A stretch of 64,000 nt of DNA from Prinia subflava (GCF_021018805.1 NC_086256.1:9118032-9182031); one strand, 5' to 3'. Numbered from the stretch's first letter, positions 49,441-61,052 are shown. Numbers and translations are program-made. Notes: generated from the letters alone by a model not told the origin.

Positions 49441-52400
49441 TGTGGAGCCCTGGAAGTCCTGACTCACCAAGCAAGCAGATGCAGGACCTACAGACATCCT
49501 ACTAACAGTTACTCAGAGTTGGTGACGTATCCCACATTCCACTGAGGCGCTGCTTCTGGAATGACCCCAGTGCATCACACAGGCTGTGGAATGTGGTGGG
49601 TATCAGGCAGAGTTTAACTCTATCCATCTTCCCAATGAAATCAGCTCACAAGCTCTGTCAACACCAGTGCAACATGCTCTAGAACAAACATGCTCTTGTT
49701 ATTTATCTAATTACTATATAATTTAAAAGGAATGAAATTAGCTGAATTTATGCACATTTTCTGGTTATTTTCCTTCCCTTTTTTCTGTTCCAAAGGTTTG
49801 CATAACTTGGAGTTATTTTCAAAAGTGCCACATGCTTCAGACAGATCATGCCTATTGTGCTTGCTCTACTTTATTACCCAAGGAAACACTGAGATTTAGA
49901 CAAGAAGAGTTAAGTAAAGAGTCCAAAAAGCATTAGGATTTGGATTACAATTTGAAACATTGCCAAACTTTACTAACAGCAAGACTGAATTCCCCCATGC
50001 CTGAAGACTGATAATTCTTAAGCACAACTCATTTTTCCCTTTGGCAAAAAAATACCCTACACCTTTGATACAGTCACCTAAGAGAGCACATCTAATTCAA
50101 TGTGAAGATGCAGGTCAGCTCCAGACTACAGTGACAAAAAGACCCAAGCCATGAAATCAATCATCTGCTTTAAATAAGTGTGAGGACATAGTTGGGATCA
50201 GACCTCAACAATCTGGCAGCTTTCAACATCTCCAAGATAAAGTTGCAGCGATTCTGTTCTACTGAGATTTATCTCACAGAAAAATGAGGAAGGAAAGTCT
50301 CTCTCCTAAAATCATATGTCTCCTGCCTCTGTTTTGATGACCAACTGCTATCTGAATCCTAGTATTCTTCTGGCCTCCTTCCTTGGAAATGCAGTGATGT
50401 CTCTGTGGAGTTCACCTTGGTTCCCCTCTCAGACAGCTGTGACTAATTCAATGTTCAAGCTCTTGAGTTAATTCTCTCATTAGATCACTTTCCTTCTTCA
50501 TGGAATGATTACTCCCATGGGAGAAATGAGAAAGACTTAAACAATATTGTGCTAGTATCTGACACACTGCATCCAGGATGTTTATTTTAAACCAAATTGC
50601 CTGGAATTGATCCAGATCTATGGCTTAAACACAAGAATCTTCTAAGTGGTGGGGAACTGTAGCCATGCATGTTGCACAACATTCCCCGTTTTGCTGGAAT
50701 TCCTCCAAACTTCCTGCTAGGTAAGTGTACCTAGAACACAAACCTCTCCATACAAGTAGGTCAGGTGACACAATCCTTTCATTGCTAGGGCATACTTTAG
50801 AACTGAAAAAGGGTTTTTTTCTTGTTTTATTATTTTTTATCACACACCAATCCCTTTCCCACCCAATGCTATTGTGAAGGGTGAAGCCTGGAGCACAAAG
50901 TAGTGGAATATTACCAGTGCTCCTGAAATGATAAGCCAATATCTGTGCATTGCTCACTGGAAATGTCACATTCCCTCTGAAGGCTCCTGTGGCTCAGAGG
51001 TGTTCCCTGTGTTTTTCTGCCTGGCTCCCCAGGGCATGGCTGGTCACTGGAGGAGGCAACACCTCCCTCAACTGGATGCCAACACAGCCTGTGCAGCAGC
51101 ACCTTTGGTGGGATGTGAATACTTGAGAGAGTTTCTCAATCCCCACTTCAGGAGTGCTAAACCTCTCCAGACTGACAACTCTGATACCAGGCTGTTACTT
51201 TAATGCCACCTTTACATCAAGCCACATTGCAGTGAAAAATAGTAAATACCTAATTACAAAATTCAAAAACGAGAAAAAAATTCACAAAGGCTTGTAAAGA
51301 GAGGGGAGGGGAAGGGACTTAAATGTTTTCACACAAGCCCTGTATTGCGGGGTGCCTGTGCAGAAAGACTCTCTTTGGTGACCCCTCTTGCTCTCTGTGT
51401 TGGGTCAATTTTAGTTCAGACCTGTGCCCTACACACATATTCATCAAGATTCATTAACCCTCACAGGAATGAAGGTAATAGCTCTTGGGCCTGGCCCAAA
51501 CCTGTCAAGAGAGTGTTCTGGTGCCTGGCTTGAGTCTGGAAAATGTGTTATCTCCCTGTGAAGCACAACCCACTGCAGTAGGAAACACTCAGACCCTGAA
51601 GGGAAGCTTCTTTATCCACTGAAGCTTATGTATCACGTGAAAGCTTAAGCTGACAACAGGTTTATGCAGGTATCTAATTAGAATATAGTGTCTGTAGCTC
51701 ATTAGAGTCTTTTGGCTTAGTAGAGAAGCACAATAAGTAGTTGTGATTATCACCATCGTGGTGATATTGGGGTAAACCAATGCCATCTTTGAGAAATACC
51801 TTGGAAGTAGCCAGGGATCCTCTTCTCTCCTCCGGGCTGACAGTGTCAAGTCCAGCAGCTTGCCTTGTCTTACCCCTTCAAGGGGCTGCTCAACAACATC
51901 TACCAGCTGTGCACGCACAGACTGCCGATCTGCATCGTTGCTTTGGGCATGCAATGGCATCCAGTGTAAGGGGACATCTGGGAAAAACCTAGACCATAAC
52001 AGAAACAAGGTGTCTTGGAGGTGTAAGAGATGTAGCTTAGTACACTACAGATACTTTTACTCCTTGTGAACTCTTGGTAGCTCTGCACTTTTGCAATTTT
52101 GGCTTCCCTGGGAGAAGTTTGAGTTCAAATCTTCGTGGAATTTAGGGAAGTGGAGCAAAAATGATTGTATCCTATGAAGATTTTGTGACCTCCACACCAA
52201 AACACTAAGTAAGCTCCTTTCCATTTTGGTGAGGCTGTAGAACACCTCTCCTCTGACAGATCCAGTGCATTACAATACAAGTAGCAACTATTGTGGGCAA
52301 TTAGTAACAAAAATGGCAACTGCTTGTACCATTGAAAGGTGATAGCACATCTTAGCACAGAGGGCAAATTGCAGACATGCAGTTTGGAACACGAAGTGAA

Positions 52401-52842
52401 GATTTCCTACCCTCTAAACTGGGGGAGGAATTAGACCTGGCACATTCTGGTTGCAATGGAAAGTGGCTCCCAATCACAAAAGATCCCATGGGATTTGATG
52501 TATTTACAAATAGCCAAGGGTTGATTTTCTTATCTCCTCTGCAATAGGGAATTTTAGCAGCCAAGTATGGTAAGGGGTCTTAAGTCAAAATTCTCCCCAA
52601 AACTGCAGGTGTAATGGACAGCTTTTGACAAGAAGCACTCAGGCAAAACTGGACATTCAAATCAATTATTACTCTTTTTATGTTTTGGGGTGGGTATTTG
52701 TTTTTTATCAGTTTTTTAAGACTAAGAGCTCCCCATCTATATCGAGTTCAGGGAGGGAAAAAAAAAGAGAATACAAACAAACTTAAATCATATTGTAAGA
52801 GAGGAGAGGTTCAGCATCCGCACAGGCAACACCTTTCAGCCT

Positions 52843-52918
52843 CCCGATTTTGTTAATGTTCCAATACGTCACCCTGCAGTCCCGGTTTTAGTCATGTTCC
52901 AATACATCTCCCTGCAGT
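52843..52918. repeat. 38-bp tandem duplication
   Basis: Two abutting units of exactly 38 bp (52843-52880 and 52881-52918), both with GTTCCAATAC and CCCTGCAGT. The first contains TACGTCAC, a CRE-like site; the second has lost the CpG. Confidence 0.88.
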
Positions 52919-54126
52919 AACAGCGGCACCTGCAGGATTCGGGAAAAGCAGCACAGACACCTCCCTCGGCTCCGCAGAACATCACCCAGGCGTCGGGAAA
53001 GGTTTTCCTGAGAACCTTTTAGCCGAGGAAATCGGAGCAGCCATGGGCCTTTGTGGGACAGGTTTTATTCAAGAGAAAACCTGAACAGTTTTTTGTGAGA
53101 ATCTTCTCATTGTTTTGGCAGGGTGGCAGCAGCACTTTGTGCAGGTGTGGGCAGTGGGATGTTGAGGAGCACAGGGCATGACTTTTTCTGTCACCTCTCC
53201 TACATGACAGTCAGCATCCAGATGGCTTATTGGCAAATATATTTTTTTAAGTCTATTATATTAAATATTGAAGACATTTTTAGTTCCTTCACTACAGTGA
53301 CTGCCATTCTTAGTGTTGGTTAATCAAAAGGCCTCCTCATTACAAGGTGCAATTTCACACTGTCAAAGCTACTTTCAGACTTATTCCTGAAAGTGTACAG
53401 CATGTTTTGGGAGATTCACAATAGTATATGGGAGCATTAGCTCCATCCTGTACAGCTCCTGTGTGGCCACAGAAGACATCTGCTGAAGAAGTACTCTTTG
53501 CTGGGGCAGAACCATCAACACAGCACAGGCCTTTGGAGCAAAATGAGCTCTCTCAGCAATGCTATTTTGTGTCCATAAATTTGGTGCTATGGTGTGAAAT
53601 CCTACTGCTGGCCAAAAGTCTAACAGCTGACATCAGCCAGCCAGTGAGCCACTGGCATTTAGGAGAATTCTAAGCCTTTTACTCACAGGCCACTTCCGAT
53701 GAATAAAATGTCAGCACAAGAGAGGTCTGGTTTCTTTTACTGATGCGTCAAAGAAAAACCTCGATGCATTTATTAGCTGAGCTTAAAATTTATAGTTATA
53801 TGAGCATGCATCCAAATGCAGAAACCTTCTCTCTAGATCTATGTTTTCTATGGGTATTTTTTGAAGACCAACTTGAAATGTAATTAGAATGTAATGCTGA
53901 TGAAGAGAGAAACCAACAGCCCCCCGAGGGTATCATGACTCAGATTCTTTCCAGAAGTATATTTAAAAGTTATTGCAATGAAATGCAGAATCATGAGAAA
54001 AGCCTGAGGGGCCATGACCATTGTGACTGTGAGCAGACATGTTTTTCTTTCCCAGTCTCACAGTAAATAGATATGGAAGCCTTCCAAGTGGCCTTCTGAT
54101 TGCTTTTTGCTCTGGCTGGATGTTAT

Positions 54127-54566
54127 GCTCCTGGAACACTTATGGAAAACTCTGGATGGATGTTTTTCTGTCAGAATTAGTGACAGCTCTGCTGGACCCA
54201 GTTACTGCGTGCATTTATCTCAGTATGTGATGCTCCCATCAGTGCTCAGGCTTGCTGTGACTCAGAATCACATGGACTGAGATGGAAGCACACTCTGCCT
54301 CAGGATCAGTGCTGACCCCAGTGACCCACATGGTGCTGCTACAGGATATCGATGAAACATCTGTGCTGGAATGAAGAGGAAGGCCCACACATGGCATGAC
54401 ACTATGGACAAAGGGGTGCTGGGCTGCGTCTGCCTGTCACGCTCCTGGAACAGTTGTGGAAAACTCAGGAGGGATGCTTTTCTCTCAGAATCACTGTCAG
54501 CTCTGCCAGACCTGGTGATCATGTGTGTTTACCTCAGTATGAGATGCTTATCCACTGTCAACACTG
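54127..54566. repeat. diverged direct repeat pair, spaced about 313 bp
   Basis: Units of about 125 bp at 54127-54250 and 54440-54566 share GCTCCTGGAACA, TGGAAAACTC, GTCAGAATTA/CTCAGAATCA, TGACAGCTCTGC and the CTCAGTATGTGATGCT block. The order is conserved with roughly 75% identity. Confidence 0.75.
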
Positions 54567-54830
54567 GTCTGCTGCCACAGTCCCAGGCAGTGTCCCTGCC
54601 TCCCATCTCTGCAGTCCCCTGGGCTGGTGGCAGCTGCAATTTCTCCCCAAGATAGCCAGATTTCTCCCAAGCACAGAGGACTGAGGGACACAGGTTGTGA
54701 AGGCAGTGACTAAGTGAATAACCTATTGCGGGACCAGTGTTAAACACAAACAAGCTCTTCGCAGAGCAGGGAGCGAGTCCAGAGTGGCCACAGGTGTCTG
54801 TAGGGGTGCACAGCATTTCCTTACTGTAAC

Positions 54831-55257
54831 ATGGACATTGAGGGGCTGGAGGATGCCCAGGGAAGGCAACAAGGCTAGAAAACATGCCTTATGAGGAGCA
54901 GCCGGGGCAGCAGGGGCTGTTCACTCTCAACGAGGCTCAGGGGGAACCTCACTGATCTCTACAACTCCCTGGAAGGAGGTTACAGTGAGGTGGGGGTCAG
55001 TCTCTTTTACTGTCCCTGCAGTGAGAAGACCAGAGGAAATGGCCTTAATATAAGATAGGTGAGATTCAGATTAGATCTTAGAAAAAAAATTCACTATTCG
55101 GGTGGTCAGGCAGTGGAATAGGTTGTGCAGGAAAGTGGTGGAGTCATCACCCCTGGAGGTGTTTAAGAGGCATCTGGATCTAGCACTGGGTGATGTGGTT
55201 TAGCAGTTTAGGGGTTACAGGGGCAGTGCTTGAGGACTTGAGGATTCCGTGATTCCT
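54831..55257 (+). mobile_element. CR1 LINE 3' end fragment
   Basis: Sense-strand CR1 tail with blocks CTACAACTCCCTGGAAGGAG, TGGGGGTCAGTCTCTT, GAGGAAATGGCCTTAA, GGTGGTCAGGCAGTGGAATA, a GTGGTGGAGTCATCA/CCCCTGGAGGTGTTTAAGAG block and a terminal GATTCCGTGATTCC. It is 5'-truncated and ends at the border of the IPP CpG island. Confidence 0.9.
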
Positions 55258-55259
55258 GT

Positions 55260-56200
55260 GGGGCCTCACGGGGCCAGGTGCCCAGGCAGGCGCATAGACG
55301 AAGGAGTGTACAGAGGTACCAGAACCAGTGCCACCTTCAGGGCAGGGTGCTCGGCACACAGAGCCCTGGGCGCACACGGAGCGCTCAGAAGACACGAAGC
55401 GCACACAGCGCCCTCAGCACGGCCCCTCACGGTGCCCGCCCCGCCCGGGCAGCGCCGCCTCAGCGCGGAGCGCGCCCCCCGCGCACGCGCCCGGGCGGGG
55501 GGAGCGGGGCGCGTGCGCGGCGCGAGGCCGGCGCCGGGGGGTGCCGGTGCCGCAGCAGCGATGGCGGCGAGTGCCGGGACGGGCAAGGGCGGCTCTGGCT
55601 CCGGCTCCGTCTCCAGTTCCGAGCGGCACGCTCGCCTCCTCCTGGCCCAGATCAACCGGCTGCGCGCTGGGCACAGCTTCTGCGACGTGCGGCTGGAGGT
55701 GGGCCCGGAGGCGTTCTCCGTGCACCGCCTGGTGCTGGCGGCCAGCAGCCCCTACTTCGCGGCGCTGTTCGCGGGCGGCATGAAGGAGTCCGGGCGGGAC
55801 GTGGTGCGGATCGCGGGCGTGGAGGCGGACACCTTCCACACGCTGCTCGACTTCATCTACACAGGTGAGGGCTGGCGGGGAGGCGAGGGGCGGGTGCCCG
55901 GCGGCCGCAGGCTGGAGCGGGGCCCCGCTGTGGTTTGGTGCCCGCAGGGGTGGTGAGCATCGCGGAGCACAACGTCCAGGAGCTCATCGTCGCCGCGGAC
56001 ATGCTGCAGCTCACCGAGGTGGTGGAGCTCTGCTGCGAGTTCCTCAAGGGCCAGATCGACCCGCTGAACTGCATCGGCCTCTTCCAGTTCTCCGAGCAGA
56101 TCGCCTGTCACGACTTGATGGAGTTCACCGAGAGCTACATCCACGCGCACTTCCTGGAGGTGCAGGGCGGGGAGGAGTTCCTGGCGCTCACCAAGGAGCA
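55260..56200. promoter_or_regulatory. IPP: CpG island with the IPP promoter
   Basis: Strong CpG and GC enrichment covering the IPP 5' flank, exon 1, intron 1 and most of exon 2. Two NRF-1-like sites (CGCGCACGCGCC, one mismatch to consensus) lie at 55480-55491 and, inverted, at 55508-55519. No TATA box. Transcription likely starts between about 55.4 and 55.55 kb, which is inference. Confidence 0.85.
55561..55864 (+). CDS. IPP: IPP coding exon 1
   Basis: Start ATG to donor ACAG|GTGAGG. Encodes the N-terminus and most of the BTB domain, ending LLDFIYT plus one base of Gly. Confidence 0.95.
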
Positions 56201-59200
56201 GCTGGTGAGGATCCTGCGGAGCGAGGACCTGAGCATCGAGGACGAGTACCAGGTTTTCACAGCAGCGATGCAATGGATTCTGAAGGACGTGGGGAAAAGG
56301 AAGAAATATGTCGTAGAAGTACTGGAGCCTGTTCGATTCCCTCTGCTACCAGCACAAAGGCTGTTAAAATACATAGAAAGTGAGTGAAAGAAGGAATATC
56401 AGATGCATGTATGTGAGGAAACCATGTGTTGTTCAGAGTTGCTGGGCTTTGATGGACCATTTTTTACATTAATAGCACGATGAGTGAAAATATTTATAGC
56501 AATCAAGTTCTATTTTTTTAAAATAAACACAGCTTACTTTAAAAACATGCTTTTGAAAATGCCTTATAAAAGTAAGCAACACTGATTTGTCTGCTGTTTT
56601 AGGAGAAATCAGTAATTTTTCTGCAACTGAATTGCTTACAGTTTGTTATTTTTCACGGTGCTTTTTTAAAATTCTGCTCATTTTATTCTTGTTCTGTTTC
56701 TGTTACTCTTGAAGGTATTGCAGATTTCAGTCTTCGGGTGGCCCTGCAAACTCTGTTGAAAGAATATTGTGAAGTCTCTAAATCTCCCAAGGAGAACAAG
56801 GTCAGCAGTTTTCTGCAGGCTTCTAAAGGTCGTCCCCGGAGGAAAGCCAGGAAGTACCTTTATGCAGTAGGTTAGAATGTGGCTGTTTGAACCTTATAAA
56901 ACAAATGAAGTAGTATCTCAGAATGCAGTACTGAGGGAGATACTCGAGGATTTTTAAAAAATCAAAATATATAAAGATAGCAAAACGTTTCATCGTGGCT
57001 GAGTTACCATGTTAGCTGCTTTGATTAGAATTGCACAGCAGTCAAGCATTCACATTTCTTGTCATTGTGACATGGCATTCAAAGCCCAGATTTGCTGTTC
57101 AAAAATAATTTGCCTTGGGTGGAAAGCTGCAAATCAGCAGAGGATTTACCCAGGATTCACTGCTGGAATGATGTTTGCAAATTCACTGCACGTTTTCTCC
57201 TGATGGCTGAAGTTTTCTCTGTGCAGGATACTTCGGTTCATATGATGCGATACTTGAAATTCCAAGTTTTCAACAAAGCTGCAGCTTTATATTGGAAGGG
57301 AACATGTTTGTTTCACCCTGTGGGCAGTAGCACCAGCTTAGAGAGCAGTGGCTGATCCTTATATTTTACTGAAAACATGAAATCTAATATTTGTAGTGTT
57401 GTGGCATCAGCTCAGCACAATTTCCATGACCCTCAAGACAACCATTCTTCCTTGTGCACTGGAGAAACAAAGCTACTTGGAAAAATCCAGTTCCTTCTAA
57501 AAGTGGCTTAAATGGCTGTTACTGTAGTATTTTAATGGTTTAGATATAGGAGCATGAGGATGAACAGGAAGCTCTTACTTGGCCTTTCCACTTACTTTTC
57601 AGGCGGGTACACCCGGCTGCAAGGAGGACGCTGGAGTGACAGCAGAGCCCTCAGCTGTGTGGAGCGATTTGACACCTTCAGCCACTACTGGACCACAGTG
57701 TCCTCTCTGCACCAGGCCCGCAGCGGGCTGGGGGTGGCTGTGGTGGGAGGAATGGTCTATGCCATTGGAGGTAACAGCTGAAATAAGCTTGCTTTCTTAC
57801 ATGAATGCTAGAGAACTCATGTATGGAGAGTTTCAAAATTATTCTTTTAAGCAGTTCTGGGGATAATACAATTCTTAGATGTAATAACGAATTGGGATTC
57901 CTTGATTCTCTACTGTCACTGCTCTGTGAATGCCTATTAGGGATCCTGTGCTGGCCAGTATTTACTAAGGTGCTCTCCCCTCATGGTGTAGCCACTCACA
58001 GGTTACCATATAGATGTGTTCAGATATACTCAGAGATGTGGGCTGTTCTGTAGACTTTGTGTACCACCAGTAATGGAGTTTCTTTTCTCACTTACAGTGT
58101 AGCAGAAGCCCATAGCATAAAAGGCAGTAGCACAGGACAGACCGCTTGTGCTCTGCCTGGAAAGGCTCATTATGTCTGTTTGCACAAGGATGTGATGAGT
58201 AGCTCTACCAGCCCATCACAAAAGAATGCATATGTAGACTGTTTTTGTCACCACAGAGCTCAAACCCAGTCAGTTGTGCTGAGGAGTAAAATGTGCAGCA
58301 CTGTGGTTGTTTACTTCTCTGATGTTTTCAGTAAGATTTCAGGAAACTGTTGATTAAAGTGGTTCCTAGTGATGATTCAGTTCTGGGTATAAATGAAACT
58401 TTTGCTACGTTGGCCATTTGGCCAAAAGATAAATCCTGTATTCAAATGTTGCCTGTCCTGGAAGAAGTTGAAGAATGTTTCCAGATCTGCTGTGCAAAAC
58501 ATTGCATTTCCCCTGACTCTTCTTGCTTTTATTATGCAGGTGAGGACAACTCAATGATTTTTGACTGTACTGAATGTTATGATCCTGTTACTAAGCAGTG
58601 GACAACTGTGGCTTCCATGAACCATCCCCGCTGTGCACTGGGAGTGTGCACATGCTATGGTGCAATCTATGCTTTGGGTAAGTTGTGGGCTTTTTCTAGG
58701 TGGAGTTAAAGATGCCAATTCATAGAACTTGTAAATTGATTTGATCTGAAATATTACACCTTGGTGATGCGAATTTGCAAACTTAGGTTTTGAAAAACAG
58801 ATGTGTCCATAAGTATTGACATATACACTAAATCTCTGTGGATTAGTTATTGTTTAGTTTAAACTTATTTCCATTGTAGACTGACTGCATGCTGATTTCA
58901 GAATTTGTCCTGGAACAGTCCACTGTATGTCTAAAAATGCAGCTAATACACAACTTTGTACCATTAAATTTCTTCCTGTGTTTGCTGTTATTTGCAGGAG
59001 GCTGGGTTGGAGCAGAGATTGGCAACACAATTGAAAGATTTGATCCTGAAGAGAATAGTTGGGACGTGGTGGGAAGCATGGCTAAGCCCCGTTACTGCTT
59101 TGGGTGTTGTGAAATTCAAGGTGAATATTGTTAAGTTTACATCCCTAAATAGTTCCAACAGCCATTGGATTTTGAAGCTTTATGTCTCAGTCATGAATTC

Positions 59201-61052
59201 TTACCTCTGTTTTGTACTGAGGTGTCAGTTACACATCCTTGTGCCTCGCTTGTTTGTTGTTCTAATACTCTATTTTTAACTCTGCAGAATGCAAAGACTA
59301 TGAAGTTCTCTCTTGTTTTCTGCCTTTTATCTCATGATGGTTATACAGCTAGTCTTTTAGCAGCTGATTGTTCTTTATCATACTGCTTTTATTTACCTTC
59401 CATATTTGGGTTTGCATGTTTTCCTTTGTGACAATCCAAAGACTTGCCACAGGTTATTTTAAGACAGACTTGTCTAAATACTTGATCAATAAATGTGCTT
59501 ACTAGGTATTTGATCCTCGCCAGGTCAGCAGTTGCAACCTTCTGAATTCCTTCCCCTGCACTTAATTAATTATTGCTTTCCTCAGAGCTTCTAGTGCTCA
59601 AGCCTCAAACTGCTCATAAAAAAGCTTTATGTATTCTACTACTGAGCAAAAGGAGGATTTTTTTGTCATTCTTTAACCATCTTAACATCAGGCTGAAACC
59701 TGTGTTGTGACAGTAATTTTCTGTCTGTATTATGAAGCCTGAAAGAGGAGAAACTCTGTTTCTGCAGGTTTGATTTACGTCGTTGGTGGTATCAGCAGTG
59801 AAGGAGTAGAGCTGCGTTCTGTTGAAGTCTACGACCCCATCTCCAAACGCTGGTCTGAGCTGGCTCCAATGGGCACCCGGAGAGCCTATCTGGGTGTAGC
59901 TGCTCTCAACGATTGTATCTATGCTGTGGGAGGCTGGAATGAATCCCAGGATGCACTTGCTAGTGTAGAAAGATACTCATTTGAAGAGGTATGGCAGAGT
60001 CCCTTCTTTTCATGCAGATTGCATCAGCTTTGTGTAAGATGGTAGAGGTAGCCTGCTTCCTTTCTTTAAAAAGAAAAAGCTGGAAATTCCATTTCCTTTT
60101 CACTGTTGGCTGGGTATCTTCAGTGAAACAAAGCTTTGGTGATCTCAGGGTCTGTCCTGAGTAATTGTCATGGTTTAACTATGCACAGATACACTGTAGT
60201 TTGGTAAATCCTTCTTAGGGTTAAGATGAGAGGATAGATTCCCCCTCTGCAACAGAAAGCTCAATAATCTGAATAGAGAGAAAAAACTCATTGTAAAGGT
60301 AAGGCTTACCTTTTATTGCAAAATGTAAGGATTGTCTTCTGCATCAAAATGTAGTGGTGTTTTAGCATGACTAGAAGAAGATAAATTTTTCCAGACTGTT
60401 ATTGCTTATGTTTTTATGATGTTCTTTGGAATAGTAGCTACTCTTAAAAGCAGAACATAATCCCATCTGCCATCTGTTTTGCTTTTCAAATTGAATCTAG
60501 TTTTCCTGTTTCCCCCACCTCAAACTGTACCATGCTGTATTTTAGAGACTGACTGCATCTTGCAGTGACTGAAGAAAGGGGGGGGTGTTGTGTGCAGACA
60601 GTATGGCATCTGCTCTTTAGAGATTAACACAGTTTGGACCCCTCGTGAAAGTGTTGTCATTCCTGTCTTGATAATCCTCTGGATACTGTACACATACCAC
60701 ATACAAGCCTGTGAAGTGTATACATAGTGTTCTTTGTATATGTTTCAGTCTTTAAGCTTTAAAAGTTACTTTATCAGAATCGGGGCTTGCCCTAAAGCTA
60801 TTTCTTGATCTTTCACCTTTTTGTTAGGAGAAGTGGGTTGAAGTTGCATCGATGAAGATCCCAAGAGCTGGTGTTTGTGTTGTGGCTGTGAATGGACTGC
60901 TCTATGCCTCAGGAGGCCGAGCTCCCAGTCCTGATTTTGCTGCTCCAGTAACCTCTGACTCTGTTGAAATTTATAACCCTCACATGGACAGCTGGACTGA
61001 AATTGCCAACATGATCACCAGCCGCTGCGAAGGAGGCGTAGCTGTGCTGTAA
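55561..61052 (+). CDS. IPP: IPP, BTB-BACK-Kelch protein, complete, eight coding exons
   Basis: Actin-associated Kelch-family protein named from an IAP-promoted mouse transcript and a probable CUL3 ubiquitin-ligase adaptor by family. Exons are 55561-55864, 55948-56379, 56715-56870, 57603-57770, 58540-58677, 58998-59120, 59768-59988 and 60828-61052. They total 1767 nt, or 588 aa, close to the roughly 584 aa of the human protein, with every junction in phase. The BTB domain is at about 22-130 (CDVRLEVGPEAFSVHRLVLA, MKESGRDVV, LLDFIYTG), BACK at about 135-240 (CCEFLKGQIDPLNCIGLFQF), and six Kelch repeats at about 290-588 with GG doublets in YLYAVGGY, MVYAIGGE, AIYALGGW, LIYVVGGI, CIYAVGGW and LLYASGGR. 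It ends MITSRCEGGVAVL as in mammals. The start at 55561 has a strong Kozak context (GCG ATG G). The variable, Gly/Ser-rich first 20 residues are typical. Confidence 0.97.
55948..56379 (+). CDS. IPP: IPP coding exon 2
   Basis: Acceptor TGCCCGCAG| and donor GAAA|GTGAGT. Encodes VVSIAEHNVQELIVAADMLQ through the end of BACK (FPLLPAQRLLKYIE). Confidence 0.95.
56715..56870 (+). CDS. IPP: IPP coding exon 3
   Basis: Acceptor CTTGAAG| and donor GTAG|GTTAGA. Encodes IADFSLRVALQTLLKEYCEV and the basic linker RPRRKARKYLYAV before the first Kelch Gly-Gly. Confidence 0.95.
57603..57770 (+). CDS. IPP: IPP coding exon 4 (Kelch 1)
   Basis: Acceptor CTTTTCAG| and donor GGAG|GTAACA. Encodes GGYTRLQGGRWSDSRALSC through GGMVYAIG. 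Confidence 0.96.
58540..58677 (+). CDS. IPP: IPP coding exon 5 (Kelch 2)
   Basis: Acceptor TTATGCAG| and donor TTGG|GTAAGT. Encodes EDNSMIFDCTECYDPVTKQ through GAIYALG. Confidence 0.96.
58998..59120 (+). CDS. IPP: IPP coding exon 6 (Kelch 3)
   Basis: Acceptor TATTTGCAG| and donor CAAG|GTGAAT. Encodes GWVGAEIGNTIERFDPEENS through FGCCEIQ. Confidence 0.96.
59768..59988 (+). CDS. IPP: IPP coding exon 7 (Kelch 4-5)
   Basis: Acceptor TTCTGCAG| and donor GAAGAG|GTATGG. Encodes LIYVVGGISSEGVELRSVEV through VERYSFEE. Confidence 0.96.
60828..61052 (+). CDS. IPP: IPP coding exon 8 (Kelch 6 and stop)
   Basis: Acceptor TTTGTTAG| and stop TAA at 61050-61052. Encodes EKWVEVASMKIPRAGVCVV through ITSRCEGGVAVL. 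Confidence 0.96.
   Translation, partial: EKWVEVASMKIPRAGVCVVAVNGLLYASGGRAPSPDFAAPVTSDSVEIYNPHMDSWTEIANMITSRCEGGVAVL

Larger units (their letters stand above)
45970..54820. other. RBP to IPP intergenic region
   Basis: Mostly AT-rich and without a gene I can support. It includes a possible decayed CR1 piece near 48.9-49.4 kb, a moderately CpG-containing stretch at 51.78-52.0 kb, a 38-bp tandem duplication at 52.84 kb and a pair of diverged direct repeats at 54.13 and 54.44 kb. Open frames are up to 139 codons and show no convincing family resemblance. Confidence 0.65.
55865..60827 (+). other. IPP: IPP introns 1-7
   Basis: Introns are 55865-55947 (83 bp, GC-rich), 56380-56714, 56871-57602, 57771-58539, 58678-58997, 59121-59767 and 59989-60827. 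All are GT-AG. No repeats or additional genes were recognised. The open frames inside them are chance. Confidence 0.85.

Noticed and set aside
55249..55560. Upstream in-frame Met codons for IPP
   Set aside because: The extended N-terminus is CpG-island translation without resemblance to IPP, and it starts inside the CR1 tail. The Kozak context and length favour 55561.
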